Shown piece after piece: positions 51,942-60,991 of a DNA stretch of 64,000 nucleotides (positions are counted from its first letter, which is position 1; every line of letters begins with the position of its first letter). Made by a program: the position numbers and the translations under genes. The notes under the pieces are model-generated. The model worked only from the letters and a program-made list of their open reading frames with translations, had not been told where the DNA came from and searched no databases. Source of the DNA: JAKFWI01 sp031399165 (lineage in GTDB: Bacteria > Pseudomonadota > Alphaproteobacteria > Caulobacterales > Aquidulcibacteraceae); the NCBI GenBank assembly GCA_031399165.1, contig JANNOO010000062.1, positions 1 to 64,000 on the forward strand, written 5' to 3'.

Positions 51942-52649
51942 TTAGGCGGCGACGACGGTCGCGCCGATATTGGCGTCGTTCGGATCGCGCAGCACGTAGC
52001 CGCGGCCCCAGACCGTTTCGATGAAGTGATCGCCGGCGGCGGCCTGCAGCTTCTTGCGCAGCTTGCAGATGAACACGTCGATGATCTTCAATTCCGGCTC
52101 GTCCATGCCGCCATAAAGGTGGTTCAGGAACATTTCCTTGGTCAGCGTAGTGCCCTTCCGGAGGGAGAGCAGCTCCAGCATCTGATATTCCTTGCCGGTC
52201 AGATGCACGCGCTGGCCGTTCACTTCGACGGTTTTGGCGTCGAGGTTGACGGTGATGTCGCCGGTCTTGATCACTGATTGGGCGTGACCCTTTGAGCGGC
52301 GGACGATGGCGTTGATTCGAGCGATCAGCTCGTCCTTGGCGAACGGCTTGGTCATGTAATCGTCAGCGCCGTAGCCGAGGCCGCGGACCTTGCTGTCGAT
52401 GTCGATATTGCCCGAGAGAATCAGGATCGGCGTGTTCACGCGCGCCACGCGCAGCTGCTTCAAAACCTCGAAGCCCGGCATGTCGGGCAGCGTGAGGTCA
52501 AGCAGGATGATGTCGTAATCATACAGCTTGCCGAGATCGATGCCTTCCTCGCCGAGGTCGGTCGAATAGATATTGAAGCCCTCGGACTTGAGCATCAGCT
52601 CGATGCCTTGCGCCGTCGCGCTATCGTCCTCGATCAAAAGAACCCGCAT
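51942..52649 (-). CDS. ctrA: Cell-cycle master regulator CtrA
   Basis: 235 aa OmpR-type response regulator. Receiver with Asp51 (DIILLDLTLPDMPGFEVLKQ), then the CtrA-specific winged helix (NGQRVHLTGKEYQMLELLSL-RKG, FLNHLYGGMDEPELKIIDVF, WGRGYVLRDP). The protein ends in VVAA; a C-terminal Ala-Ala is needed in Caulobacter for ClpXP degradation each cycle. Phosphorylated through CckA-ChpT; chpT is at 42.7-43.3 kb. Divergent from fliI; the 305-bp intergenic region has seven GANTC sites. Confidence 0.97.
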   Translation of the reverse strand: MRVLLIEDDSATAQGIELMLKSEGFNIYSTDLGEEGIDLGKLYDYDIILLDLTLPDMPGFEVLKQLRVARVNTPILILSGNIDIDSKVRGLGYGADDYMTKPFAKDELIARINAIVRRSKGHAQSVIKTGDITVNLDAKTVEVNGQRVHLTGKEYQMLELLSLRKGTTLTKEMFLNHLYGGMDEPELKIIDVFICKLRKKLQAAAGDHFIETVWGRGYVLRDPNDANIGATVVAA

Positions 52650-52954
52650 CGCGCCCTTACTCCATCAGCCCGACCGCGCGCCACACGCGGTTAAGATTAA
52701 TCTCAATGAAAGCGGTGTAATAAGTGTTAACGCCGCCGCCGTGTTTAGAGACGAATCAAGTGAATCGATTTGCGGCGCCCCGCAAACCTAAAATTCGCCA
52801 CAACTGTGAATCGCCCGGAAAAGATGAGTCATTTGAATCGCTTGCGCGTGCTGAAAATTGAACGCGCGTTAACCATGTTGGCCGATGCTGCTAGGCCGGA
52901 CGGTGGATCGTCAGAGTCCTGACGTTCCGGGTCCGGACGAATCAGGAAGCGCCC
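52650..52954. promoter_or_regulatory. ctrA / fliI divergent control region with seven GANTC sites
   Basis: 305 bp without a gene. GANTC (the CcrM methylation site) occurs at 52753, 52762, 52808, 52826, 52835, 52914 and 52939, seven times in 191 bp, against about one per 256 bp expected with even base use. In Caulobacter a GANTC site in the ctrA P1 promoter makes transcription depend on methylation state. GTTAAC-type CtrA half-sites are at about 52726 and 52868, and TTAAGATTAA at 52691-52700. Regulatory promoters were not delimited further. Confidence 0.7.
52858..52872 (+). promoter_or_regulatory. Candidate CtrA box upstream of fliI
   Basis: TTGA-N7-TTAA at 52858-52872, one change from the CtrA consensus TTAA-N7-TTAA, followed by CC. 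It is 83 bases before the fliI start. CtrA drives class II flagellar operons in Caulobacter, so control of fliI-fliJ by the divergently encoded CtrA is plausible. Confidence 0.5.
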
Positions 52955-54292
52955 TTGCCTTCTCAACGCCCGCTTGCCCGGCTTGCCCGTGAGATCGAAG
53001 CGATCGAGCCGCGCCGGCTGGAAGGGCGGGTGACGGGCGTTTCGGGGCTGCTGATCGAGGCGGCGGGACCCAGCGAAGCGCTGACCATCGGCGCCGGCGC
53101 GGTGATCGAGGGACCAAATCCCGCCCGTGCGCAGATCGTCGGCTTTCGCGGAGACCGGGCGCTGCTGCTGCCGTTCGACAATGTCACGGCGCTGCGGCCT
53201 GGCGCGCGCGTGCGGATGGATAGCGCCGCGCAGATCGTGCGGCCGGGCGCTGGCTGGCTTGGCCGCGTCGTCGATGCGTTCGGCGCTCCGCTCGATGGCA
53301 AGGGACCGATCGCGCAGGGCAATCGCGCGCGCGAGATCAATTCAGCGGCGCCGGCCGCGCATTCGCGCGCGCGGGTCGGCGCCAAGCTGGATATGGGCGT
53401 GAAAGCGATCGATACGTTTGCCGCGCTTTGCCGCGGGCAGCGCATCGGCGTGTTCGCCGGCTCCGGCGTCGGCAAATCCGTCCTGATGAGCATGCTCGCG
53501 CGCGGCGCGGATGCGGACGTGATCGTGATCGGGCTGATCGGCGAACGCGGCCGCGAAGTGAAGGAATTCATCGAAGATACGTTGGGCGAAGACGGCCTCG
53601 CGCGCGCCGTCGTCGTCGTCGCCACGTCGGACGAGCCAGCTGCGCGCCGGCGCTTGGCCGCGCAGCTTTCCGCGTGCGTCGCCGAACATTTCCGCGACGA
53701 GGGCAAGGACGTGCTCCTGATGCTCGACAGCGTGACGCGTTTTGCGATGGCGCAGCGCGAGATCGGCCTGGCCGCTGGTGAGCCGCCGACAACGAAGGGC
53801 TACACACCGTCCGTGTTCGCCGAACTGCCGCGCCTGCTCGAACGGGCGGGGCCGGGCGTGGAGCGCAAGGGGCAGAGAGCCGGTTCGATCACCGGGATTT
53901 TCACCGTGCTGGTCGATGGCGACGATCACAACGAGCCGATCGCCGATGCGGTGCGCTCGATCCTCGATGGCCACATCGTGATGGAGCGGCGCATCGCCGA
54001 GCGCGGGCGCTATCCGGCGATCAATGTGCTGAAATCGATCTCGCGGCTGATGCCGATGTGCCATGCGCCGGAGGAGAACGCGCTGATCGCGCGCGCCCGC
54101 GCGCTGATGAGCGCGTATGCAGACATGGAAGAATTAATCCGCATCGGCGCTTACAAGCTGGGCAGTGACGCCGAGCTTGATGAAGCAATCCGATTGCGCG
54201 GCGTATTGGAGGAATTTTTGTCTCAGGACCGCAACGAGCGCATTTCCGGCGGACAGGCGTTCGCGATGCTTGAAGGGGCGCTGGCGTCATGA
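52955..54292 (+). CDS. fliI: Flagellum-specific ATPase FliI
   Basis: 445 aa. It is the hexameric ATPase of the flagellar export apparatus. Walker A is FAGSGVGKSVLM, Walker B region VLLMLDSVTRFAMAQREIGL, and GYTPSVFAELPRLLERAG is the F1-ATPase-like signature. TTG start at 52955 with AGGAAG about seven bases before; no ATG fits. Works with FliJ and FliH; fliJ overlaps its end by four bases and fliH is at 62.7-63.3 kb. Confidence 0.96.
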   Translation: MPSQRPLARLAREIEAIEPRRLEGRVTGVSGLLIEAAGPSEALTIGAGAVIEGPNPARAQIVGFRGDRALLLPFDNVTALRPGARVRMDSAAQIVRPGAGWLGRVVDAFGAPLDGKGPIAQGNRAREINSAAPAAHSRARVGAKLDMGVKAIDTFAALCRGQRIGVFAGSGVGKSVLMSMLARGADADVIVIGLIGERGREVKEFIEDTLGEDGLARAVVVVATSDEPAARRRLAAQLSACVAEHFRDEGKDVLLMLDSVTRFAMAQREIGLAAGEPPTTKGYTPSVFAELPRLLERAGPGVERKGQRAGSITGIFTVLVDGDDHNEPIADAVRSILDGHIVMERRIAERGRYPAINVLKSISRLMPMCHAPEENALIARARALMSAYADMEELIRIGAYKLGSDAELDEAIRLRGVLEEFLSQDRNERISGGQAFAMLEGALAS

Positions 54293-54687
54293 GCGCGCTT
54301 TCCACGCTCGCCCGCATGGCGCGGCTACGGGCCGAAGCGTTGCAGCGCGAATTGGCTCTGCTCGACGAAACCCGCCGCACGCTCGATGCGCGAATCGTCG
54401 CCCACGACAAAACCGTTCTGGCCGAGCAGCGCGAGGCGCTGGGCGATAGCATGGCGATGTTCGGCGCCTATGCGCAGGCCGCCCTGATGCAGCGCGCTCA
54501 AATGCTGATCGAACGCGAAACCGCCGCGCATGCAGCGGAAATGCTGCGCGGGACACTCTCCGACGCGTTCATCGAACTGAAGAAGCTCGAAACGCTGATC
54601 GAGAATCAGGAAGCGCGGGAGCGGGCGGCAGAAGAAGCGCGCGAACGCGCCGAACTGGACGATCTGGCGGGGAGACGGGCGGGATAG
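54289..54687 (+). CDS. fliJ: Flagellar export stalk protein FliJ
   Basis: 132 aa, almost wholly helical coiled coil (LRAEALQRELALLDETRRTL, AAEEARERAELDDLAG), the expected form of FliJ, which inserts into the FliI ring and links to FlhA. Sequence conservation in FliJ is low, so the call leans on its ATGA overlap with fliI. Gene order fliI-fliJ next to ctrA is as in other caulobacters. Confidence 0.87.
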   Translation: MSALSTLARMARLRAEALQRELALLDETRRTLDARIVAHDKTVLAEQREALGDSMAMFGAYAQAALMQRAQMLIERETAAHAAEMLRGTLSDAFIELKKLETLIENQEARERAAEEARERAELDDLAGRRAG

Positions 54688-54789
54688 CCCCGCGAGGCTG
54701 CACTTTGGAACGGATGGGCCGGCTCAAATCTGCTAGCGTGGTCGTGACTGGCGGAATTGACTCCAGCCTCGTGTTGTTCGGATAGCCGC

Positions 54790-55863
54790 ATGATCAAGGA
54801 ATTTGGCTGGAGCGATGCGCTTCAAGCCGCGTTCGCGCCACATGCCGCGGCGGGTTTATCGCCCGCGCGCGTCGTCGCGCATCATCGCGGCCTTTGGCGG
54901 CTGGTGGCGCACGCGGGAGAGTGTGCGGGACGGCTAAGCGGGCGCTTTGCCGCCGAGGCGGCGGCGGGCGCCCATCCGGTGGTCGGCGATTGGCTCGCGA
55001 TTAGCCGCGTCGATGACGATGGTGACGCCCTAATCCACGCTCTTATGCCGCGCAAGAGTTCGTTCGCACGCCGGGCGGCGGGCGGCGTCGGCGTACAGAT
55101 CGTCGCCGCCAATGTCGACATCGCCTTCTTGATCGCTGGGCTGAACAACGATCTCAATCCGCGCCGACTTGAGCGCTATCTGGTGGCGGCGCGCGATAGC
55201 GGTGCGTCGCCTGTCATTGTGCTGACCAAGCTGGATTTGAGTTCAGATGCGGCCGGCCAGCGCCAGGCGGTCGATGACATTGCGGCGGGAGCGCCGGTGG
55301 TGGCGCTTTCTGCGATGACCGGCCAAGGGCTGGAGGCGCTCGATCGCTGGCTGCAGCCGGGCGTGACGGCGGTCCTGCTGGGAAGCTCCGGCGCCGGCAA
55401 ATCCACCTTGCTGAATGCCTTGGCGCGCGAGGAGTTGATGTCAACCGGCGCTGTCCGGAAGGGCGATGATCGGGGGCGCCATACCACGACGCACAGGGAG
55501 TTGTTTCGTCTGCCTGGCGGCGCGCTGGTGATCGACACGCCGGGTATGCGTGAACTTGGCTTGGTTGCGGAAGACACGGCGCTGGACCAAAGCTTCGTTG
55601 ACATCACGGCGCTCATTCCGGCATGCAGATTTTCCAATTGCACGCATTCGGCGGAGCCTGATTGCGCCATTCTCGCGGCGCTGGCCGACGAAAGTCTGAG
55701 CGCCGAGCGCTGGCAGTCGTATCTGAAACTGCAGCGCGAAGTGGCATTCATCGTGCGCAAGGATGATCCGGCCGCCGAGGCCGAGCATCGGGCGCAATGG
55801 AAGCAGATCCACAAGACCCAGCGCGCCAAATACAAGCAGCGCCGCGATGGTAAAGACGGTTAG
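54790..55863 (+). CDS. rsgA: Ribosome small-subunit GTPase RsgA
   Basis: 357 aa, circularly permuted GTPase acting in late 30S maturation. Motifs in permuted order: VLTKLDL (G4), LLGSSGAGKSTLLNAL (G1), TTTHRELFRLPGG and VIDTPGMREL (G3); C-terminal zinc finger with Cys/His/Cys in ACRFSNCTHSAEPDCAI. ATG 54790 gives the usual N-terminus IKEFGWSDALQAAFAPHAAA; the 33-base in-frame extension was dropped. Confidence 0.93.
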   Translation: MIKEFGWSDALQAAFAPHAAAGLSPARVVAHHRGLWRLVAHAGECAGRLSGRFAAEAAAGAHPVVGDWLAISRVDDDGDALIHALMPRKSSFARRAAGGVGVQIVAANVDIAFLIAGLNNDLNPRRLERYLVAARDSGASPVIVLTKLDLSSDAAGQRQAVDDIAAGAPVVALSAMTGQGLEALDRWLQPGVTAVLLGSSGAGKSTLLNALAREELMSTGAVRKGDDRGRHTTTHRELFRLPGGALVIDTPGMRELGLVAEDTALDQSFVDITALIPACRFSNCTHSAEPDCAILAALADESLSAERWQSYLKLQREVAFIVRKDDPAAEAEHRAQWKQIHKTQRAKYKQRRDGKDG

Positions 55864-56389
55864 CGGACTAGGTCGGCCCGCCCGCGAATGACCGTTTGCG
55901 GCATAGACCGGCGCCTACCCCACAGGCGCAGGCGTCAAAAGCGCGGAAAGTCAGCGCTCTCAAAAAATCTAATCCGGCCTGCTTCAATCCTCCCGCATAA
56001 TGCCCTCGCCATGACACGGGAGGGTTTCGGAGCGCTCCGAAAGCATCGAAATGTCAGGGCGGCGATCGGTGCGGACTCTGCCTTCGGGGTATTTGAAACC
56101 GAAGGGTCCGGGGCTGTCGGAAGCCTCGCGCACAAACCGGAAACTGGGCTTGGAGCTAAGCCTCTGGTGTTCCATCCAGAGCGCGAGCCGCTGGGCCAAG
56201 TACAACTCCTCGGTCCCTGTCCGGGGTAAACGATCGCAAACCGGGGCGCGTGCAAAGCGCAGGCGCTGCGAAAGCAGCGTCAGTAAAAACAAACTCGGCG
56301 CAATGCGTGCGCCCCGTACCTCCCCTTTGCGGGAGACTGATGTTTGAAACGCGGAGCGAAAGCCCGTGAACGCGAAATTGCGTCTAGCG
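55864..56389 (+). other. Hairpin-rich gene-free stretch (possible non-coding RNA or repeat)
   Basis: 526 bp without a credible gene. It holds many perfect inverted repeats: CCTCCCG/CGGGAGG (55989/56017), the 18-bp palindrome TTTCGGAGCGCTCCGAAA (56025-56042), CCTTCGG/CCGAAGG (56081/56099), GGCTT/AAGCC (56147/56158), CTCTGG/CCAGAG (56162/56176), CGCTGC-GAAA-GCAGCG (56264-56279, a GNRA-type loop on the + strand), GGCGCA/TGCGCC (56297/56308) and CTCCC/GGGAG (56320/56331). Short ORFs on both strands give no known family. It may be a structured RNA, a dispersed repeat, or decayed DNA; I cannot identify it. Confidence 0.5.
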
Positions 56390-57205
56390 CTACAGCGCGC
56401 CTTCGCTCGCCAGCGTTTCCGCCACGCGCATCACATCATCCAGCGCGGCGCTGGTGGGATGCCTTACGGGCAGGGGCGTCTGCGCGCGGATCGAGTCGGT
56501 CACGCGCGGATCGCGGACGATGATGCCGGCCAGCGGCGGGCGGAAGCCGAGATAGGTTTCGGCTGCTTTCGCCAGTTGTTCGTACACGCGCCGCCCGGAG
56601 GGGCGCTTCTCGGCCATGTTGATCACGATCCAGGGCGGCGTGGATTCGGGATGGTGGATGCGCTGAATTTTCAGGAACGCGTAGGCGTCGGTCAGCGCGG
56701 GCGGTTCTTCTGTGGTGACGACGACGCAGCGGTCCGCCTGACGCGCGAGGCGCATCACGCAGGGATCGATTCCGGCGGCGCAGTCCAGGATCAGCCGGTC
56801 GTAATGGAGCGCCAGCGTCGAAACGCCGGTGGCGATCTTGCCCACGTCCTCCAGCGATAGCGAAGCCAGTGCGCCCGAGCCTGAATGGCCGGGCAGTAGA
56901 TCGAACCCGCCGGTTTTGCCGGCGCCGCCCATTACGGGCGTTACGGCGTCTTCCAGCTCCACCCAGCCGCGCATAACGGCCGCAAGGTCCGCCTGCGGGC
57001 GAACGCCGAGCTGCACGTCGACATTGGCAAGGCCAATATCGCCATCGACCAGCAGCGTGCGCTTGCCCAGCCGGCCGTAAACGCAAGCGAGCGTTGAGGA
57101 AAGCCACGTCTTCCCCACGCCGCCCTTGCCCGACGCGATCGCAAAGATCGGCGCCGGCCTGGCGCGGACGCCGATCGCGGTACGGGATGACGGAACGGCG
57201 GACAT
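56390..57205 (-). CDS. flhG: FlhG-like MinD/ParA ATPase
   Basis: 271 aa from ATG 57205, six bases after GGAG; ATG 57223 is less likely. Deviant Walker A IASGKGGVGKTWLSSTLA, DGDIGLANVDVQLG, LILDCAAGIDP and VTTEEPPALTDAYAFLKI are typical of the FlhG/FleN/YlxH branch of MinD ATPases, which sets flagellum number and position. Its neighbours flhA, flbD and fliI support a flagellar role. flhF, the usual partner gene, is not seen in the window. Confidence 0.88.
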   Translation of the reverse strand: MSAVPSSRTAIGVRARPAPIFAIASGKGGVGKTWLSSTLACVYGRLGKRTLLVDGDIGLANVDVQLGVRPQADLAAVMRGWVELEDAVTPVMGGAGKTGGFDLLPGHSGSGALASLSLEDVGKIATGVSTLALHYDRLILDCAAGIDPCVMRLARQADRCVVVTTEEPPALTDAYAFLKIQRIHHPESTPPWIVINMAEKRPSGRRVYEQLAKAAETYLGFRPPLAGIIVRDPRVTDSIRAQTPLPVRHPTSAALDDVMRVAETLASEGAL

Positions 57206-57339
57206 ATTGAACTCCGCGCCCATCCTGCCCCGGTGAATCTTTAGGCGGAGTTACTTAACTTGAATTTACATTTGGAGATTGGAAGACGTTGCGTCCGCGC
57301 ACCGCTTGGGCATTGTCGCGCTCTGGGGGCGGGGATGTC

Positions 57340-58956
57340 ATGGCAGCGCAAGCGATTGAGGGGTTGAGGCGCCGTTTTGGCCAAGGCTTCAGCGCCATCA
57401 ATTTGATCCTGGCGGCGGTTTTCTTCGCTGGCGTGGCGCATTTGGCTTTCCTGCCGGTGTGGGAGGGCTTCGACGAATATGCTCACTACTCGTCGGTGCA
57501 GCAGATCGCCGACACGGGGACGATTCCGCGCTACGGCGTGGCGCATCTGTCCGCCGACGTGGAGCGCTATCCGGGGCCCTGGCCCTATACGAGCGTGGGC
57601 GGCCCGAATTTCGATCCGCCCGGCCATCCCAGTTACCGATCCTATCGGGAGAGCGGCGGCGCGCTCGCGCGGCATGTGCAGCGCCAGTATCAACCCGCGG
57701 CGGATCTGAACTGGCAGGCGCAGCATGCGCCGCTGTTCTACGCGTTGATGGCGCCCGTCTATCTGGCGACCAAGACGTGGAGCTGGGTCGATCATCTTTT
57801 CGTGTTGCGTTTCGCGGCCTGGACGATTGCCTTCGCCGGCATCGCCATTGGCGCCAAAGCGACGGCGCGTCTGACCGGCGACGATCGATCTGGGCTCGTC
57901 ATCGCCGCCTACCCATTGCTGGCGCCGGAATTCTTTTCCGAGATGGCGCGCCTGGGCAACGATTCCCTGTGCTTGCTGTTGCTGTCGGCGGCGTGGGCGA
58001 CGAGCTTGGGGATGTTGAAGGGGCAGGGCGGCTATCGTCCCGCGCTCGCGCTTGCCGGCGTGCTTGGGCTGGGATTGCTCACGAAGGCGTTTTTCCTGGC
58101 GGTGACGGCGGGCGTTGTCGCGCTGCTGGCGCTGCGCTGGATCAAGAGCCGCACGGCGGACGATCTGCGCGATGTGCTTGTCGTCGGCGCTGGCGCCGCG
58201 GCGCTCGGGCTCTGGTGGTACGTGCGAAACTATATCGAGCTGGGCTCTTTCACCGGCGCGAATGATTTTATCCGCACCAGCGCGGGCTTCGATATGTGGC
58301 GTGGCCTGCTGGAAAATTTCTCGCTGAGCCGCGTCATCCATGGCGGCGCCGAATTGTTGATGACCTATGCCGCGGTTGGAACGTGGTCACTGGTCATTCC
58401 GCCGCTTGCGCTGTGGGTTGCGCCGCTTCTTCTGCCCGCCTTTGCGCTGACCAGTTGGGCGCTCCGGAGCCGCAAACAGGTTGACCTTGCCGGTCTGGCG
58501 CCGGTGTTCTTCGTTGCGCCGCTTCTGGGCGGCCTCTTGTGGCATATGCTTCATAACCTGGCGCTTCCTGCGCGTATGGCCGGCACGCCGGGCTGGTACC
58601 TGCACATCGCAGCAGCGCCGATCGCCTTTGCAATGGCGCGCGGCTGGCGGCCACGGCTTTGCGCGGCGCTGGCGGCGCTGGCCTTCGCCGCGTGGATAGC
58701 GCTTGAATTGTTGTTGCTCTCTCTGTTCAGCGGGTGCTCGATCAAAACCGGGTCAGGCAAAGGCTATGTTTTCGATGGCGCATCGTGCTTCATCGATCTT
58801 CGCGCGCTCGACGCGATCGCAACGCCTTGGCTCGGTATTGTCGCATCTGCGCTGGTGATCGGCTTGCTGGCCGCTGCGGCATGGAAAAGCCGCGTCTTTA
58901 CACCACGCCCAGCGCCTTCAGCTTCGCTTTCGGATGCACTTCGTTCTGGCTCATGA
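57340..58956 (+). CDS. GT-C-like polytopic membrane protein
   Basis: 538 aa from ATG 57340 (a TTG at 57289 is an alternative), about 10-11 transmembrane helices. The first loop has WEGFDEYAHYSSVQQIADTG, the Asp-Glu pair followed by His that marks GT-C glycosyltransferases (ArnT/PMT and DUF2142-like), and the region MARLGNDSLCLLLLSAAW is also typical. It may transfer a lipid-linked sugar in the periplasm; flagellar or surface glycan targets are possible. It stands alone on the + strand between flhG and flhA, with its last 59 bases overlapping the end of flhA. Acceptor unknown. Confidence 0.72.
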   Translation: MAAQAIEGLRRRFGQGFSAINLILAAVFFAGVAHLAFLPVWEGFDEYAHYSSVQQIADTGTIPRYGVAHLSADVERYPGPWPYTSVGGPNFDPPGHPSYRSYRESGGALARHVQRQYQPAADLNWQAQHAPLFYALMAPVYLATKTWSWVDHLFVLRFAAWTIAFAGIAIGAKATARLTGDDRSGLVIAAYPLLAPEFFSEMARLGNDSLCLLLLSAAWATSLGMLKGQGGYRPALALAGVLGLGLLTKAFFLAVTAGVVALLALRWIKSRTADDLRDVLVVGAGAAALGLWWYVRNYIELGSFTGANDFIRTSAGFDMWRGLLENFSLSRVIHGGAELLMTYAAVGTWSLVIPPLALWVAPLLLPAFALTSWALRSRKQVDLAGLAPVFFVAPLLGGLLWHMLHNLALPARMAGTPGWYLHIAAAPIAFAMARGWRPRLCAALAALAFAAWIALELLLLSLFSGCSIKTGSGKGYVFDGASCFIDLRALDAIATPWLGIVASALVIGLLAAAAWKSRVFTPRPAPSASLSDALRSGS

Positions 58957-60979
58957 CGTTGGTCATCGGGCGGAAGCGGTCGATCAAGCTGCGGACGTAG
59001 GGGCGGATCATCGGGGAGGTGAGCAGGATCGGCGTTTCGCCGCTGGCGCCGGCGCGCTCAAACGCGCTGCGTATGTCGGAAACGAATTGGTGCAGCTTGG
59101 ATGGCGCGAGCGCCAGCTGACGGTCGTTCTTGTCTCCGATCAGCGCTTCGGCGAACGCCTGCTCCCATGCAGGCGAAAGCGTCATGATCGGCAGCGAACC
59201 ATCGGCGCCGCGGAACTGGTGGCTGAGCTGCCGCGCCAGGCGCATGCGGACGTGTTCGGTGATCTGGCTGAGATCGTGCGTTGTAGGCGCGGCCTCGCTG
59301 ATCGCTTCGACGATGGCGCCGAGATCGCGGATCGAGACGCGTTCCTTGAGCAGGTTTTGCAGGATGCGCTGTACGCCGGACCAGGAGACGTGGCTGGGCG
59401 CGACATCGTCGAGCAGGCTTTGCGTATCCTTCGGAAGATCCTTTATCAGCTTTTTGGTCTCGGCGAAGGTCAACAGATCCGCCATGTGCTCCTTGATGAT
59501 CTCGGTGAGGTGCGTGGTGAGCACGGTGGCGGGATCAACGATTGTGTAGCCGCGGAACGCCGCGTCCTCGCGCGCGCTTTCAGCGATCCATTTGGCGTCG
59601 AGGCCGAAGGCGGGCTCCTTCACCGCTTCGCCAGGAATGGATACGCCCACGCCGGTCGGGTCCATCGACAGCAACTCGCCGAGCTTCAGGCGGCCGCGGC
59701 CCGCTTCCATCTCGCGCACGCGAATGGCGTAATTGTCCGAAGGAAGCTGCACGTTATCGAGAATGCGCACTGGCGGCGTGATAAAGCCGAGATCCTGCGC
59801 CAACGATTTGCGCAGCGCTTTCACCTGGTCGGTCAGGCGGCGGCCCTGCACATCGTTCAGCAGCGAGAGGAGGCCAAAGCCCAACTCGATGCGGATTTCG
59901 TCCATTGCCAGCGCGGCGCCAGGCGACTCATCGGGCGCCGGCTTTGCGGCCTCGACAGCGGCGGCCTTCGCCTTGGCTTCCGTAACCCTTGTGGCCTTGC
60001 GCAAACGAAACGCGAGCGCGCCGCAGCAAACGGCTAGAATCCAGAACGGTACAATCGGCATGCCCGGCAGGATACCGATCATAAACGCGCAGACGGCCAC
60101 GATGCCCAAAGTCTGCGGGTAGCCGGCGAGCTGTTTGGCGAACGCGGCTGACGCCTGGCCCTCGACGCCGGCTTTCGAAACGAGCAAGCCCGACGCCACC
60201 GAAATAACCAGCGCCGGCACCTGCGCCACGAGGCCGTCGCCAACGGTTAGCCGCGTGTAAACGTCGCCGGCCTGCTCGATCGGCATGCCGTGGCTGACGA
60301 CGCCGATGACGATTCCGCCGATGACGTTGATGACGGTGATCAGCAGCCCTGCGATCGCATCGCCGCGCACGAATTTGCTCGCGCCGTCCATGGCGCCAAA
60401 GAAATTGCTTTCTTCTTCGAGTTCTTTGCGCCGCTTGCGGGCCTGGTCCTCGGTGATCAGGCCGGAGCTGAGATCGGCGTCGATCGCCATCTGCTTGCCG
60501 GGCATGGCGTCGAGCGTGAAGCGCGCGGCGACTTCGGCGATCCGCGTTGAACCTTTGGTGATGACTACGAAGTTCACGATCACAAGGATCACGAACACGA
60601 TCACGCCGATGATGAAATTGCCGCCCATGACGAAATCGCCAAAAGCCTTGATCACCTGGCCCGCGGATTCGTCGCCGCCATGGCCATGCGTGAGAATGAG
60701 GCGCGTGGACGCGACGTTGAGCGAAAGGCGGAACAGGGTGGTGAGCAGCAGCACCGCCGGGAATGAGGTGAATTCAAGCGGCCTTTGAACCAGCAGCGCG
60801 GTCAGCAGAACAAGAATGGACACGGTGATCGACAGCGCCAGCAGCATGTCCATCACAATCGCCGGCAATGGCGTAAGCAAGATCGCCAGCACGCCGAGAA
60901 CGATGGCGGCCAGCGCCACGTCGCCGCGCATAACGCCGCGGCGGACGTCCTTTAAGTCGAACGAAGCAATGTCAGCCAT
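58898..60979 (-). CDS. flhA: Flagellar export gate protein FlhA
   Basis: 693 aa. Eight transmembrane helices in the first ~330 residues, including GDVALAAIVLGVLAILLTPL and the conserved FHIPEP loop KGSTRIAEVAARFTLDAMPG-KQMAIDADL, then the large cytosolic domain (about 360-693) that docks export substrates. Last gene of the minus-strand run fliG-fliH-fliN-flbD-flhA; 12 bp after flbD. Inner membrane. Confidence 0.97.
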   Translation of the reverse strand: MADIASFDLKDVRRGVMRGDVALAAIVLGVLAILLTPLPAIVMDMLLALSITVSILVLLTALLVQRPLEFTSFPAVLLLTTLFRLSLNVASTRLILTHGHGGDESAGQVIKAFGDFVMGGNFIIGVIVFVILVIVNFVVITKGSTRIAEVAARFTLDAMPGKQMAIDADLSSGLITEDQARKRRKELEEESNFFGAMDGASKFVRGDAIAGLLITVINVIGGIVIGVVSHGMPIEQAGDVYTRLTVGDGLVAQVPALVISVASGLLVSKAGVEGQASAAFAKQLAGYPQTLGIVAVCAFMIGILPGMPIVPFWILAVCCGALAFRLRKATRVTEAKAKAAAVEAAKPAPDESPGAALAMDEIRIELGFGLLSLLNDVQGRRLTDQVKALRKSLAQDLGFITPPVRILDNVQLPSDNYAIRVREMEAGRGRLKLGELLSMDPTGVGVSIPGEAVKEPAFGLDAKWIAESAREDAAFRGYTIVDPATVLTTHLTEIIKEHMADLLTFAETKKLIKDLPKDTQSLLDDVAPSHVSWSGVQRILQNLLKERVSIRDLGAIVEAISEAAPTTHDLSQITEHVRMRLARQLSHQFRGADGSLPIMTLSPAWEQAFAEALIGDKNDRQLALAPSKLHQFVSDIRSAFERAGASGETPILLTSPMIRPYVRSLIDRFRPMTNVMSQNEVHPKAKLKALGVV

Positions 60980-60991
60980 TTGTTATGATGC

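Noticed and set aside
52878..52892. Possible sigma-54 promoter (GG-N8-GC spacing) before fliI
   Set aside because: Only the GG and GC are right; the surrounding consensus (TGGCAC, TTGCA) is poor, and fliI is expected to be a CtrA class II gene.
55935..56292. Overlapping minus-strand ORFs of about 100 codons in the gap after rsgA
   Set aside because: No family features, no ribosome-binding site, and the same bases form perfect hairpins; treated as non-coding.
57241..58341. 366-codon minus-strand frame upstream of flhG that might have been flhF
   Set aside because: Contains no SRP-GTPase motifs; it is antisense to the GT-C-like gene.
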